The notes beneath the pieces were generated by a model. It was given only the letters and a program-made list of their open reading frames with translations. It ran no database searches and was not told where the DNA came from. The position numbers were made by a program, and so were the translations under genes. This document shows, piece after piece, positions 9,405 to 20,526 of a stretch of 29,489 nucleotides of DNA; position 1 is the first letter of the stretch, and each line of letters opens with the position of its first letter. The stretch covers positions 1 to 29,489 of the forward strand of contig CAJNOQ010001667.1 in assembly GCA_905250885.1 (NCBI GenBank), read 5' to 3'. This DNA comes from Didymodactylos carnosus (taxonomy: Eukaryota; Rotifera; Eurotatoria; Philodinida; Philodinidae).

Positions 9405-10439
9405 ATGTCTGAACCAACTGAAAAACGTTCATGTACACTCGAGAATCGTATTAGCGAACTTTTCGCTCTGAAGGACAATGAGCAAGCAATGATTAATGCT
9501 CTTGATGCTCTCGTCAAAGATTTTGGTCAAAAGGAAGTACAAACGTGGCGAAATCAATCAACAAAGCACAAGCATTCATTAATTCTCGAGCTCATTCTCA
9601 CATGGCATACTCAGCTCGTTCGACATGCAGTGGAAAAATATAAATTCGATTTGAACGTTCAGCGTGAAAGTGACGACAACACACCACTCCATCTTTGTGG
9701 TTGGTATCAGAAAGCAGAAATGTTCGCGTTACTCATCGAATTAGGTGCCGATACAACATTGAAAAATAAATATGATGAATTAGCGGCAGGTTTGAATGAA
9801 TATCAGCAAAAAGCAATGAATATCGTGTGGTTGGATACAGGCAAGGTTTTCTTCTATTGCAGACATCAATCTCTAATCACAATCATTCCTATTTTAGAAT
9901 TAACATCATTAGATGATCCCCATATTCTCGAATGTGCTATTATTATCACTGATAAAGACTTAAACGAATTAGAGCGAGGTAACTGGATAATACACTACGA
10001 GCAAGATGAACTTGATAAATTGTCAGAGTGGCATCAGAAAGCATTTACAGCTCGTGATAAAGGTGGAAATGGTCTATTTGAAGATTTAGTCAAATCCGGC
10101 ACACAAAAGGAGCAGATGGAAGAAGAAATATTGGAATTATTAAAGCGTCATTGTCCACGAAAAGGTTGCCCACTAGCTGGTAGTTCGATCCATTGTGATC
10201 GTGAAGTTATCAAATTGAGAATGCCCCAAGTCTACGAATATATGCATTATCGTATCATTGACGTGAGCAGTTTTATGGGCGTCATGGGACGATGGTCATC
10301 TGAAAAGATGGTAGAATTGGAAAAAGAACTCGAAATGAAAACAAAATCCCTAGATGGCAAGCTTCATCGAGCAATGCACGATGTCCAACGATCGATTGAA
10401 ATATTAAAATTATTTCGTCCATTGTTTTTGAATCAATAA
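9405..10439 (+). CDS. Ankyrin-repeat / oligoribonuclease (REXO2-type) fusion protein
   Basis: Two exons, 9405..9840 and 9898..10439, give 325 residues. Residues about 57-123 look like ankyrin repeats (DNTPLHLCGWYQ, then LLIELGADTTLKNKYDELA). From about residue 137 the protein follows animal oligoribonuclease REXO2: VWLDTELTSLD (motif I, D144 and E146), GCPLAGSSIHCD (D246), HYRIIDVSS, and LHRAMHDVQRSIEIL (H302 and D307). All five DEDDh residues are therefore present. REXO2 is a 3'-5' exonuclease clearing RNAs of a few nucleotides in mitochondria and cytoplasm; an ankyrin partner is not part of the forms I know. A start at 9405 is preferred because TTCTCTTCAG just before it looks like a splice acceptor, but ATG at 9387 is in frame and adds six residues. 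The stop overlaps an AATAAA. The domain order is seen directly; partner binding by the ankyrin part is inferred. Confidence 0.85.
   Translation: MSEPTEKRSCTLENRISELFALKDNEQAMINALDALVKDFGQKEVQTWRNQSTKHKHSLILELILTWHTQLVRHAVEKYKFDLNVQRESDDNTPLHLCGWYQKAEMFALLIELGADTTLKNKYDELAAGLNEYQQKAMNIVWLDTGKVFFYCRHQSLITIIPILELTSLDDPHILECAIIITDKDLNELERGNWIIHYEQDELDKLSEWHQKAFTARDKGGNGLFEDLVKSGTQKEQMEEEILELLKRHCPRKGCPLAGSSIHCDREVIKLRMPQVYEYMHYRIIDVSSFMGVMGRWSSEKMVELEKELEMKTKSLDGKLHRAMHDVQRSIEILKLFRPLFLNQ
9841..9897 (+). other. 57-nt GC-AG intron inside the exonuclease DxE motif
   Basis: Without splicing the frame stays open, but 19 residues would separate WLDT from LTSLD and the motif-I glutamate would be lost. 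Removing 57 nt between ACAG|GCAAGG and ATTTTAG|AA restores D-T-E exactly. No GT donor nearby gives the right phase; the first GT, at 9846, would lead to a stop. The donor matches the AG|GCAAG consensus of GC-AG introns. Confidence 0.8.
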
Positions 10440-11126
10440 ATCAGATCAAGATTTTTGTATTTCTTTTGGCATTTCAAAGGATTTTTTGAAATTTTGATTT
10501 TTCAGAAGCAGTTTTACCCAAAGTTTGTTACGTACAGAATCCGAATCTACAGTCGGTTTCAAGCGAATAAGCTTCTAAAACTTCTCGATCTAGTTGATAA
10601 AATGCACTAGTGGGCGACATCACCGATGTATGATACCTGTTCTCATTGGTCGATACTACGACTAGTAGAATGAACTTCTCTTCTATCATAAACTTGCACG
10701 CTTGTTTCTCAGTAGTGTAGATATTGTTTCGTAGATATAGATCGCACAAAATTTGGAAAAGGCTCTAAAAATGAATCTGGCCGCCCTGCATCATCTTTGC
10801 AGAAATAATGTATTCATGTCATTTTCGAGTCTGACACTTGCTGATAACTAGCCGTAGTTGAGTTCGAGATAATCGTGAAAGTGCAGTCTTCACATGGTAT
10901 ATGTAGACAATTAAATAAAATAAATACTACCACATCCAAGAGCTGATGCGTTCTCACAAACTGTTTGTCTTTACAGCTCTAGATTAGGCTGTCATATTCA
11001 TAAACGTCCATAGACAGCTATCGATTTTCATGGATTGTTCAAACATAGATGGAGAGCGGATTTTTTCCAACCTGCGTTATAGGGGGAAAACAAGAACATC
11101 AAAATTTGCCGTCACTGGACCCTAAT
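10440..11126. other. Intergenic spacer downstream of the exonuclease gene
   Basis: About 690 bp with no coding region, RNA gene or repeat that I can support. The AATAAA overlapping the preceding stop codon may serve as the polyadenylation signal. Confidence 0.5.
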
Positions 11127-11130
11127 TTAA

Positions 11131-11536
11131 GAGCCATTGCACATTAAGGTACTGCAAACTTCTATCACAAAAGTAATTTCATCGAAAAATACTTTATCGA
11201 AATTTTTTTACTATAGGAGGGTATGGTGGATAAGATTTAGTAGATAGCAGAGCCGTGAATGTGCACAGGAAAGCTCTTTTAGGAGGAAAGTCATGAGCCA
11301 AGGGCCAAAAAGTATTTTCGATGAACTATTTTTCGATGAAAGTTCAGTGAATCATATGTTAGCACATATTCTTGGCTATAGATAGCACTCGATCTCAACT
11401 ACTTATGCTCCAAATGTGCACTCTTGATCGACTTCCTAGACCAAGATATAAACAAAAGAAATTTCACTTTTATATAATTATCGTATCAGCCTGTTTTTAG
11501 GACTGAGAAATGGCTAGCTCTACCGTGCAATGGCTC
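11131..11536. mobile_element. 406-bp TTAA-flanked terminal-inverted-repeat element
   Basis: TTAA at 11127-11130 and 11537-11540 flank inverted ends GAGCCATTGCAC and GTGCAATGGCTC; with the flanks the match is 19 bp without mismatch. The interior contains TTTCGATGAA-type repeats in both orientations (about 11165-11200 and 11312-11345) and no protein frame. TTAA duplications point to piggyBac-like mobilisation, though the ends do not start CCY, so the family is open. It ends 115 bp before the INTS10 start. Confidence 0.7.
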
Positions 11537-11655
11537 TTAAATTCATTTAATATTTGTGTTATTAGAGATAGTTTTCTGTTGTTTCTGTTTGTAGGGTTCG
11601 CCCAAATGATAAATTCTTAGAATACTGAATTTATGTTATTTTAGATTTTTTGAAA

Positions 11656-14600
11656 ATGGATGTCGATTCTTCATCAATATTATCAAATAGTGATTTACAA
11701 TATTTTTTAACTGAAATTCGTTCAAGTCTAGATGATAGTAGTCAAATAAATGAAATAACTCGTGCTCATTCTTGGTTATTAACAACAATTTCAATTTATG
11801 GGGATAATTTACAAATATTAATTGAATTTTATCGTCTGTTTCGTGATAAACAATGTTATGTTTTACTCAAATTTATCATTGAATATATGTTAGGGAAATT
11901 TCCACAAATAAATGATCGATATTTATTTAATGAATTCAAACAACTCTTCAGTTATGTTTTAACCAATCAAAATTCTATAGAAAGCCGTAGTAGGTAATCT
12001 ATTATAGTAAACATGACTAATTGTCTTTTTTCAAACAGACGCATTCAAATAATAGAATAAGCTTGAGTTTGCTACATATTTTGTTGGAAGAAAAGAGATT
12101 TTTAAGTAAGATACATACGTCTGAGATTACAGACATATGTTAATGCAATACAATTATTACAATACTCAGTAATATAAATACTTCAGCACAGATATTTTGC
12201 ATTGTAAGTTTATTAAATGTTTGTTGTTGTTTTTTTGTCTATTTTAGTCATAATTCAACGAAAATATGTTCTCCCTCCACCTCATTTTCTTATTTAAAAC
12301 TATACCAGTTACTATCTTGTCAAACTCGTGACAATATTTGTCTAGAATTAATTCATAAATATTATGATGAGCTCGAACATCAATTAAATAAATGGGCATG
12401 GCCATCATCATCGACAACTATTACACCAATTCTCATTTTATCTACTGATTTTGATAAATTTACTAATAAAATTCTCACATGTTTAAGACTAACATGTCTG
12501 AATTATGATCAAACATCACTCAAATATTTGGTTAAGATGTTACAATTAGTTTTACAAGGAGAACAACAGTGTAAATATTCAACAACATTAAACATTTTAA
12601 GGTATAAACATCATTTTTTAAATCAGAAAAAAATAGAGAAATAATTTAGTTTTATAAAAATGAAAGAGAAATTCGATAGAAGTGAGCCTTGCCACGCGTG
12701 AGAATGTGTGTATGATGGTATTTCTACTATACGTTTCAAAAAAGAATGCCCCTGACTATTTTTCAAATAACTATTGGTAGAAAGTAGATAAAGAGATGCG
12801 GTTTTCGCTGTTCGAGAGCGCACACATTAAGACATCTTGAGAAATAAAGATCGAACCAGGTCTACCACCTGCAAGTGGTATGCCATTCACATCTTTGAAA
12901 GACAAGATTGGAAAAGAACGAAAAAAAAAGATTTTTTTCCCGTTCTTCTACAGATTCGAACCTGCAAACCTTCCTCTACAAAATCATAGAGAGTTTATTT
13001 TTTTCTGTTCTCCTGTTCTCGATAGAGAGCGATTCTCCGAGGACGATTCTAACTCACGCTTTTTTCAATAATAATATCGAACGAATACTTCCCAAGTAGG
13101 TTTTCGACTAGGCTGATTCACGTGGCAATGTTTGTTTTTACTTTGAAACGATTGCTGATCGTGATACAGCACTGATTACAGTTCGAACCGAGAATTTATT
13201 CATAACATAGCGAAAATTAACAACGAAGTACCTATAGAAAATAAAAAACAATAGAAAAAAATTTAGTCTTCCTCTGAAATCACCTCATCTTCTTGAAAAT
13301 CGTCATCATTTTCATCCACTAAATCTTCTTCTAATTTTTCAGTATAGCTTCAGCTTCCTTGAATTGCTCCTCATATTTGAGACACTTGGTCACTTTAGAT
13401 GTCAGTCAAAAGGCGATAGCGGAGAATCCTAGTTCTTTCAAGTGAATGAACCACTGTGTTATAGTGAAAGTTTGTTCCAAAGTAAAAACAAACATTGCCA
13501 CGTGAATCAGCCTAGTCGAAAACCTACTTGGGAAGTATTCGTTCGATATTATAAGTGAAAAAAGCATGAGTTAGGGTCATCCTCGGAGAATCGCTCCCTA
13601 TCGAGAACGGGAGAACAGAAAAAAATAAACTCTCTATGATTTTGTAGAGGAAGGTTTGCAGGTTCGAATCTGTAGAAGAACGGGAAAAAAATCTTTTTTT
13701 TTCGTTCTTTTCCAATCTTGTCGTTCAAAGATGTGAATGGCATACCACTTGCAGGTGGTAGACCTGGTTCGATCTTTATTTCTCAAGATGTCTTAATGTG
13801 TGCGCTCTCGAACAGCGAAAACCGCATCTCTTTATCTACTTTCTATTAAAAGTTGTTTGAAAAATAGTCAGGGGCATTCTTTTTTGAAACGTACAGTAGC
13901 TACATGTATTCTTAATTTAGTGGTTACTATCTCAATAGTCATGGGTTGTAAGCAGATATCGAAAATGGAATAGTTTCAGTTATTTTACCAATTTAAATGA
14001 ATCATTTTGGATCACAGATCATCTTACAGTGTTTTCGACTAAAAATTTCCTTAAACTTCAACATCCACGTGTCAAACGTTTTTTGTTAACTTTGAATTTA
14101 TTTTTTTTTGTTAAGATATTTATTTGTTAAACAATTATTACCAGTTTTATTCTCTTCTTCTCCATCAAAACAATCAAAACAACAATATAATATCCCATCT
14201 CATACGATTCATGATTGGTTATTATATGTTATTGAATTTTATACCGAATATTCAACATTTTGTTCTATAAATAGAGAAGAGAATAATGATGAAACATACT
14301 TGAATGTTAAGTTACAAGGATCAGATACGATGACATTTTATTGTGATGAACCATTCGAACAAATTAATGATTTATTACATTCAGCTATTTTACAAGCAGA
14401 TTGGTCACAATATTCTCCACAGACAACAACTAAAAAATCAGAGTAGGTAAACACATCACGATATAGAGAATAGGGAGGTTAATTATTTCTCATGTATTGT
14501 AATTTTAATTAGAATAATAACAAGTCATTATTCGAAAAAGCATTTTTTAATTAAGGAGCTCATATTATAAATATATAAACAAAAACTAACGCTATAAAAA

Positions 14601-17275
14601 CGAAATATATGAAATATTCAAAGATAGTTTATAATCTTGTTTTATTTTAGTAACTCATCGTCTATTTTCAATTATCATAGTCAATTAATTCGTTTATCAA
14701 CAATGTGTGAAAAAGATGTTCGTTCACCTCTAGCGTGTCCATTGTCATGTTATCTATTATGTACAAGTTTTCCTTTATACGTCTATTCTACATTAGAATT
14801 GTCAAAATCCGTTGAACAAAAACAAGATTATTACATGTTCTTACGTGCTGTTAAATTATCAAATCAGAATAAAAATAATCATTATGCAAGAAAACAGATT
14901 AAATCGTCATCATTAGCGACAAATTATTTGAATAAATTTGTTAATTGTTTTCTTTTATATTCAACATGCTTAGATTTAATACAATCAAAATCATCGTTTC
15001 AACAACAATATTTAAATTTAATCAATAAAATTCAACTTTATAAATGTAAAAACTATCAAATATTATTTAAATTATATCAGTATTTTTCTATTGAAAAAAA
15101 ATTTAGTCAGATTGTTGATGAGTCAGAGAGTATAACAGCAATAGGGTAAGCACACCATTAATATTGGTAAATTTTCTATAATTGTGATTTTAAAAATTTT
15201 AAGGAATTCTACTATATTTCACTCATCTTTGGGAAATACAGAATGATCGATAACATACATGGCAAGCTCCCTCTGAATGTTTGATTTTGCTACTTTCAAT
15301 TTGTAATAGCAGCTATTAAATGAATCAGGATTGTGTAAATGCCTAAAAGACTCTCTGGACTATCTGTTATGTTCGACAAAGGAAGATCTCTCAGTTGCAT
15401 TTAGGAAAAGCTTGACATATATCTAGATTTTTAAGACAAGAGTTCACGAGTTCAAAAATTTCAAATGCTTTAACTAATTTACAAAAAGAATTACACAAAT
15501 TGTCATTTTTTTATTATTATTATAGGACTATTATTATTAAAAATTCACTCTTTTGTTCGCTCCAGAGTACAAGTGAAAAAACATTCACTATAGTATTCTA
15601 AAACTTAAACTATCGAAAAACACAAAATCAATTTATGTACAGATACGGACGTAAAACTAGAATTGATTCAACTTTTTTCTCAGTCAATTGAAGCATCTTT
15701 TTCTGTAAAATTCAAAAGGTGAATACAGACATTCTGTTTTTTAAACGAACAATACTGCTAGAAAATCATTTTTCAAATTGATTGATACTGAATCGTCTAG
15801 CTAAATCGATTGAATGTATGTGTTTTCAGAAAAATTGTTTTTGTTCGTTGACTTATCTCTGTACGCAAGTTGATATGAATTTTGACATCAATTTCTTGTA
15901 TTGAAAAAAATATTGTTTAAAGCGTATTTAGAAAATGAAATGTTTATCTTTGAAGTATTGATTACTATGATAATAGTTAATGTTAGACACTATTTTTTTG
16001 AACGAAAAAAACCTTTATTTTCATTTTGTTGTATCGAAGATCAATTGATAAAAGTAATCATGTTTCAAATACATGTTCATTAATACTATGATTTAAAAAT
16101 TATTATATTTTATTATCATCTTTGTGATAATCATCGATGTATTTTTATATGAGTAAAAGTTTACTACTAACTTCTGAATAATATAATTTATCTTTTGTTT
16201 AGCGAACATAATATACCGATTCAAGATACGCCATCGAGTCCAACTAGTACTGAATCTGTCTCAACAGCACCACCATCATTATCATTATCATCTTCATCTC
16301 CTTTAAAAGTCGTTGATTTGGATGAATTAATTCAGAAATATGAAGATGATATAATAAAATTACGCAATTTACCATCGCAATATATTCACTCAACGTTACA
16401 ATTATGTTCGTTATATTTAATTTTACGTCATCAAAAACGTAAGACTATAACATTAGCAATTGATACTTTGATTTATGTTCAACAATATTTTCATTCAAAA
16501 TCACATGTAACAATTCAGAAACAAATTGTTTATCCACTATTATCCGGTACATCGTTAAACGAAGAAAATAATCCTACCGATAATCATTATTATTTTATAA
16601 ATCAGACTTATGAAACATGTTTTGTTTATTTATTACAAATTATTTGCACATGTTTTTTCTCTTACAAAGATAACGATTATTTATCAAATGAACATACGTA
16701 TCTTGGTCATTGTCTTGTACTGTTACAGTACTACAGTATTAAAAGTAGGTAGTATAGTTAAACTCGATTAGACTAGAAGTGAGAAATGTCGAAAGTTGTC
16801 ATTGAATTATTAAAAATAATTTCATTTAGAAGAAGCTATACACGAGAAAGATGACGATTATGAATATCGTTCAATGATAAATGATTTAATGTTAAAAATT
16901 CAACATCATCAAACGTTGGAATATCCCAAACTATTTTCTTATATTTATGATCGTTCGCTACTAGGTGAATTATTAAATTTTGTTCAAAAATATCCGTTGA
17001 TAATGAATCGTCAACAAGGACAAGTAGCATCACAACGTGTATGGTCATTATTTGATAATAGTAATACAAATAATATTAAAACAATGGGAGTAAAAAAGAG
17101 AAAATTAGATGATGACGATGTAGAAGAGTTGGTAACGTATAATGATGAACAATTTATCGATCATTTAATTCAACATGTATCGAATATGACTAATTTAAAC
17201 TTAGATCAAAAATTAAATTTATTATACAAATTTATTATCAGTGAGCGAAAAACACTTCAGGAATATTGTTTATAA
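11656..17275 (+). CDS. INTS10: Integrator complex subunit 10 homologue (six exons)
   Basis: Exons 11656..11993, 12248..12601, 14116..14442, 14651..15145, 16203..16744 and 16830..17275 keep one frame for 833 residues (human about 710). Resemblance to human INTS10, recalled from memory, runs along the whole length: RAHSWLLTTISIYGDNL near the start (human AKAWLITARSLYPADF), FVKQLLPVL, then LGHCLVLLQYY (human LGHVIVLLQQE), then LLYKFIISERKTLQ at the end (human VLHRFCINEKILLLQ). The protein is alpha-helical, with no catalytic motif, and has a basic cluster KKRKLDDDD at about residues 773-781, a likely nuclear signal. INTS10 belongs to the INTS10/13/14/15 module of Integrator, which acts in snRNA 3'-end processing and transcription attenuation. 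An acceptor-like TTATTTTAG lies just upstream of the start codon, so a 5' UTR intron is possible. Intron 2 (1514 bp) carries a foldback element; intron 4 (1057 bp) shows nothing recognisable. Confidence 0.85.
12727..13896. mobile_element. 1170-bp foldback element in INTS10 intron 2
   Basis: Arms of 423 bp (12727..13149 and 13474..13896) are inverted copies with only scattered differences. The tips read CTATACGTTTC and, inverted, CTGTACGTTTC, each next to TA, which would fit a TA target duplication of Tc1/mariner type. The central 324 bp differ and contain a broken coding relic on the minus strand. The arms hold GGTTCGAATC and GGTTCGATC, both like the B box of tRNA genes, and T-runs. Minor peptides read from both arms are mirror copies and are not called as genes. 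Transcribed in the INTS10 pre-mRNA, the arms could form a duplex of about 420 bp. Confidence 0.85.
13263..13470 (-). pseudogene. Broken C-terminal coding relic with acidic tail, in the foldback loop
   Basis: The minus strand between the foldback arms reads as protein-like sequence: TITQWFIHLKELGFSAIAF, then KVTKCLKYEEQFKEAEAI, then an acidic tail ending EDEVISEED before a stop. It is interrupted in about two places. It could be the end of a transposase or a captured host exon; I do not recognise the family. Confidence 0.4.
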
Positions 17276-17423
17276 TACACATGTTTATCAGTTTCAAAAA
17301 AAATTGATTGTATAGTAAAATAGACAGTTTCAAATGTTTATGTATTAACTACAGTGGGTAATTTTGGCAAGGCACGTGGACACATGTTATAAAAGCAATG
17401 GAAAAGCCTATAGACAGTTATTT

Positions 17424-17719
17424 TATAGGTTTTCAGATGCGCTCTTTTCAATGAACTGATTCACAAAGGTCGAAAATGCTTTTAGCTGGGTTTTACAGAG
17501 ATCCAAAGTCTTTGAAAAACCAGGTACACAAAAAAATGTACATAATATTGAAAAATCTATTTTCAAATGTACTGATTTCGTTTATATTAGTGAATAACTT
17601 CTTAGCGTTTCATGCTGACTTTTCTGGAAACCCGCATTTTTAGAAATCTTGATTATACAAAAACACTAGAAAATCGTAAAGTATACGAGTATAGGTTTTT
17701 GAAGGTGCTCTTTTCAATG
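17424..17719 (+). repeat. Pair of 30-bp direct repeats 266 bp apart
   Basis: TATAGGTTTT followed by a TGCTCTTTTCAATG-like segment occurs at 17424-17453 and again at 17690-17719. The sequence between shows only weak similarity, so this may be an old tandem duplication. Confidence 0.4.
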
Positions 17720-18390
17720 CCGTGATAAAAAAAAGTTTTCAGAACTCTACATTAATACCCACCATCACCCATTGGCTGTTGTAAGCCAAGAAAGCAATTT
17801 TTTTTCTGACATCAGCAGCGTACAAAAAATTTTTTTTAATGAATCATTCGAGCGAAAGATTCAGTTTTAGGTTATGTATGACTTTCGCATCAATGTTTTC
17901 TAGTTTTGAAAATAACGCTTTTTATTTCTTAGCAGCTATGTTTTTCAACAAAATTTCCTTATGTGTTTGCCAACAAGCTATGCGAATAGAAATGAAAAAT
18001 TTTGTGTCATTAAATAGCTCGTATTTCGAAATATATTTGACACTATTTAAATCTTTAACCCTTTGAGTTCCATAGTAGCAAAAAAGCTACACATGTTTTA
18101 TAATTATTTTTCACAACTTAATTTATAAAAATTAGTACGTAATCTCTTGGAATGAAGCAATGGAGCATTAGCTAATAAATAGCAAATACACTTATGTAGC
18201 ACTGTCTGTAAAATAAACTAGGAGAAAACGATTTTATTAAATCAAATATATTTAATTTATCTAAGAATCATATAAGTCTTCATTTCCATTCTTTTTTTAA
18301 GGGTTCGAACTATCATTTACATCCCATTATATTTGCTGAAGTGTCGGCTTCAAAAGTATAACTCGCTTTTCTTCAAATTTTGTTTCGTTG

Positions 18391-18761
18391 CTGAGAAAAT
18401 TCGTTTTTTCTAAATCAGTAGCGAAAAAGTCAGAATTCTGTCCGTAGTTTTCAATTTTCTCGATCAGAACTCAACTTCTATATAATAAAAATATCATATT
18501 TAGAATCAGGATCAAAAACTCAGTCAACTGATCTGTATTTCGAATTTTCTAGCTGATTTCAGTTTTGGGTGAAAATCTTGATGATTTTTCAACGTGAAAA
18601 TTCGCAAAAAATTAAAATAGTTGGATAGGATAAAAATACATATTAGTCGACTCAGTTTTTGATTCTGATTCTGAATATGATATTTTTATTGCTTAAAAGT
18701 TAAGTTCTGATTGAGAAGTCCGACTTTTTCGCCTCTGATTTAGAAAAAATGAATTTTCTCA
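18391..18761. mobile_element. Inverted-repeat (MITE-like) element, about 370 bp
   Basis: CTGAGAAAATT at 18391 and AATTTTCTCAG at 18761 open diverged inverted arms of about 120-140 bp; the clearest part is AAAAATATCATATT against AATATGATATTTTT. The loop is about 110 bp. There is no coding capacity, and target duplications are not clear. Confidence 0.55.
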
Positions 18762-20526
18762 GGAAAGTCGAAAAAGCGAAAACACATTTCTCACCGTATT
18801 ACTTCATTTTTCACCAAATGCAAAAGTATCAAAAGACTTTTTCTAGCGTTTTATGGTGGTTCCACTTAAGAAACACAAAAGAAGTACAAAACATCATCTA
18901 ACTCACAATTTGAATTTGTTTTCACAACTGGCTTTTTGTGCATCTGTTTTATAAAAGTTGTAAAAACATTGTTTTCACAGGTCATTCGGCCTGGCCAAAT
19001 TCTTTATAAGAAAATGTAAAAACCTTCATTGCCGGAAAAAAGACAAAAGCGAAAAATCCTTGAAAAGCGGACAGATTGCGGAAAAAACTACAGAAAACGG
19101 AATTTGTCCACAAAATGCGGACTATCTGGCAATTCTGGCTATGACTCAACAATCAAGTGAAAACTCGAAACATCAGTATAATCAATCTATTTTGAACTTG
19201 AAGGTTTGAACTTAAGAAGCAGCCTCAGATGATCTCAATTTCGATTGATTTTGTGTTAACTACAAAAGAAAAGTGAATGAGAAGTCAGAATCCCGTAGAC
19301 GGAAGGAAATCTGAAAGTGCATGAAAGTCTAAATTTTTCTCATAGAGAGCGCCATAAGCTTCGAAAATATCAGTCCTCGATGAACCAGGCGGTATGCGCA
19401 AATAATTAATACACAAATACACACCTGCAATGTTCGGAACTTATCAAGAACCTATTTATCTCGGGGGTGAGTAATGAGTGTTCCCTCTACGAAATAATTT
19501 TAACCAATCATATTATCTCTTTTTTCTCTCACACTCATTCAATGAGAGTATGGATTAAACTAGATGCAAACACCGAGCGCACAGCGTTAAAAAAACAGGA
19601 TTTCACGATGACTATATCATTTTGCACCTAGTGTATAACCGGATGCTGATTGTTCGGTCAAGAATTCTTAGCGTTTAATGGGAATTAAATCAGTGGTGGA
19701 TCGAGATTTTTCCTTGGTACGAGCGATATACGATAAAAGTACAAGATATGTCCGGATTATCATAGAAGGAATAAAGAATAGCGCGCCGTGCGGCTACTGT
19801 TTTCGGTATAGGGTGCTGTCGAATGGTAGTTTCAATAATCCGATATCTTCCCTGCAGTTGACAAGCTTCTGACAGGGTCGCCCATCTCGTTACTAGTTAT
19901 CAGTATTTTTAATGATTAATGACGCAAGCGAGAGCAAAATAGGATCCCACTTTTTTGAGAATTTCCACTTTATCTTTTTTCCGTATTTTCTGTCTCAGAA
20001 AACTTGCAAGCTCAACTTACAGCTATTCTTTTAGTTACATTTTGTTTTAGAGGAATCATCTAAGATGTTTCTTGTTAAATTTGTAATTGATGAGGGTAGA
20101 GAAGTTAATTTCGGTCTATTTAACTGAAAGTGGTAAAACGAAACCCTTGTGACGATAAAAAAATCTCTTTTAGCCGCTACTAGACAAAAATTTGAACTAT
20201 TCCCATTTTGTTCACTTCACATTTCATATCAAAGTGGAAAATCCCACTTTGACGCTAACAGCAGAGTGGAAAGGTCCATTCTGAAAAAAATTCCTATTAA
20301 AAACACCGCTAGTCATCAATCACAGTATTTGACACTCACTTTGAAAACAAAAAAAATTTCATCAAAAAATTTCTTTGATGAATATGACACAGTCTTGACA
20401 GAGCTTTAATGAAATTTAGGTATCGATCTGATCTATTTGTATTTATTTATATTTTTAGATCGAATGCATAAATTTCAGTTCATAAAATCATCTAGTTGTC
20501 CAATATTAACTTCTGCTTCTATCAAC

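Larger units (their letters stand above)
17276..20458. other. 3.2-kb intergenic region with diverged repeats
   Basis: No convincing protein gene. It holds a pair of short direct repeats (17424-17719), an unpaired TTAACCCTTTGAG end at 18058-18070 followed by the hairpin GTAGC-A6-GCTAC, an inverted-repeat element (18391-18761), and a 9-bp hairpin TCAAAGTGG...CCACTTTGA (20229-20252). A slightly more GC-rich stretch at about 19560-19900 has one open frame of 64 codons without recognisable similarity. Confidence 0.5.

Noticed and set aside
9239-9517. 92-codon minus-strand frame upstream of and overlapping the ankyrin-exonuclease gene
   Set aside because: Antisense shadow of a well-supported gene; no similarity seen.
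12880-13743. Four overlapping open frames of about 63 codons with near-identical peptides on both strands
   Set aside because: Mirror translations of the foldback arms in INTS10 intron 2, built on A- and T-runs.
18058-18090. TTAACCCTTTGAGTTCC as the left end of a second TTAA-type MITE
   Set aside because: No matching inverted right end with TTAA was found downstream, so no element is called.
19559-19632. Short inverted repeat ACTAGATGCAAA and TTTGCACCTAGT
   Set aside because: Only 12 bp with one mismatch and no target duplication; could be chance.
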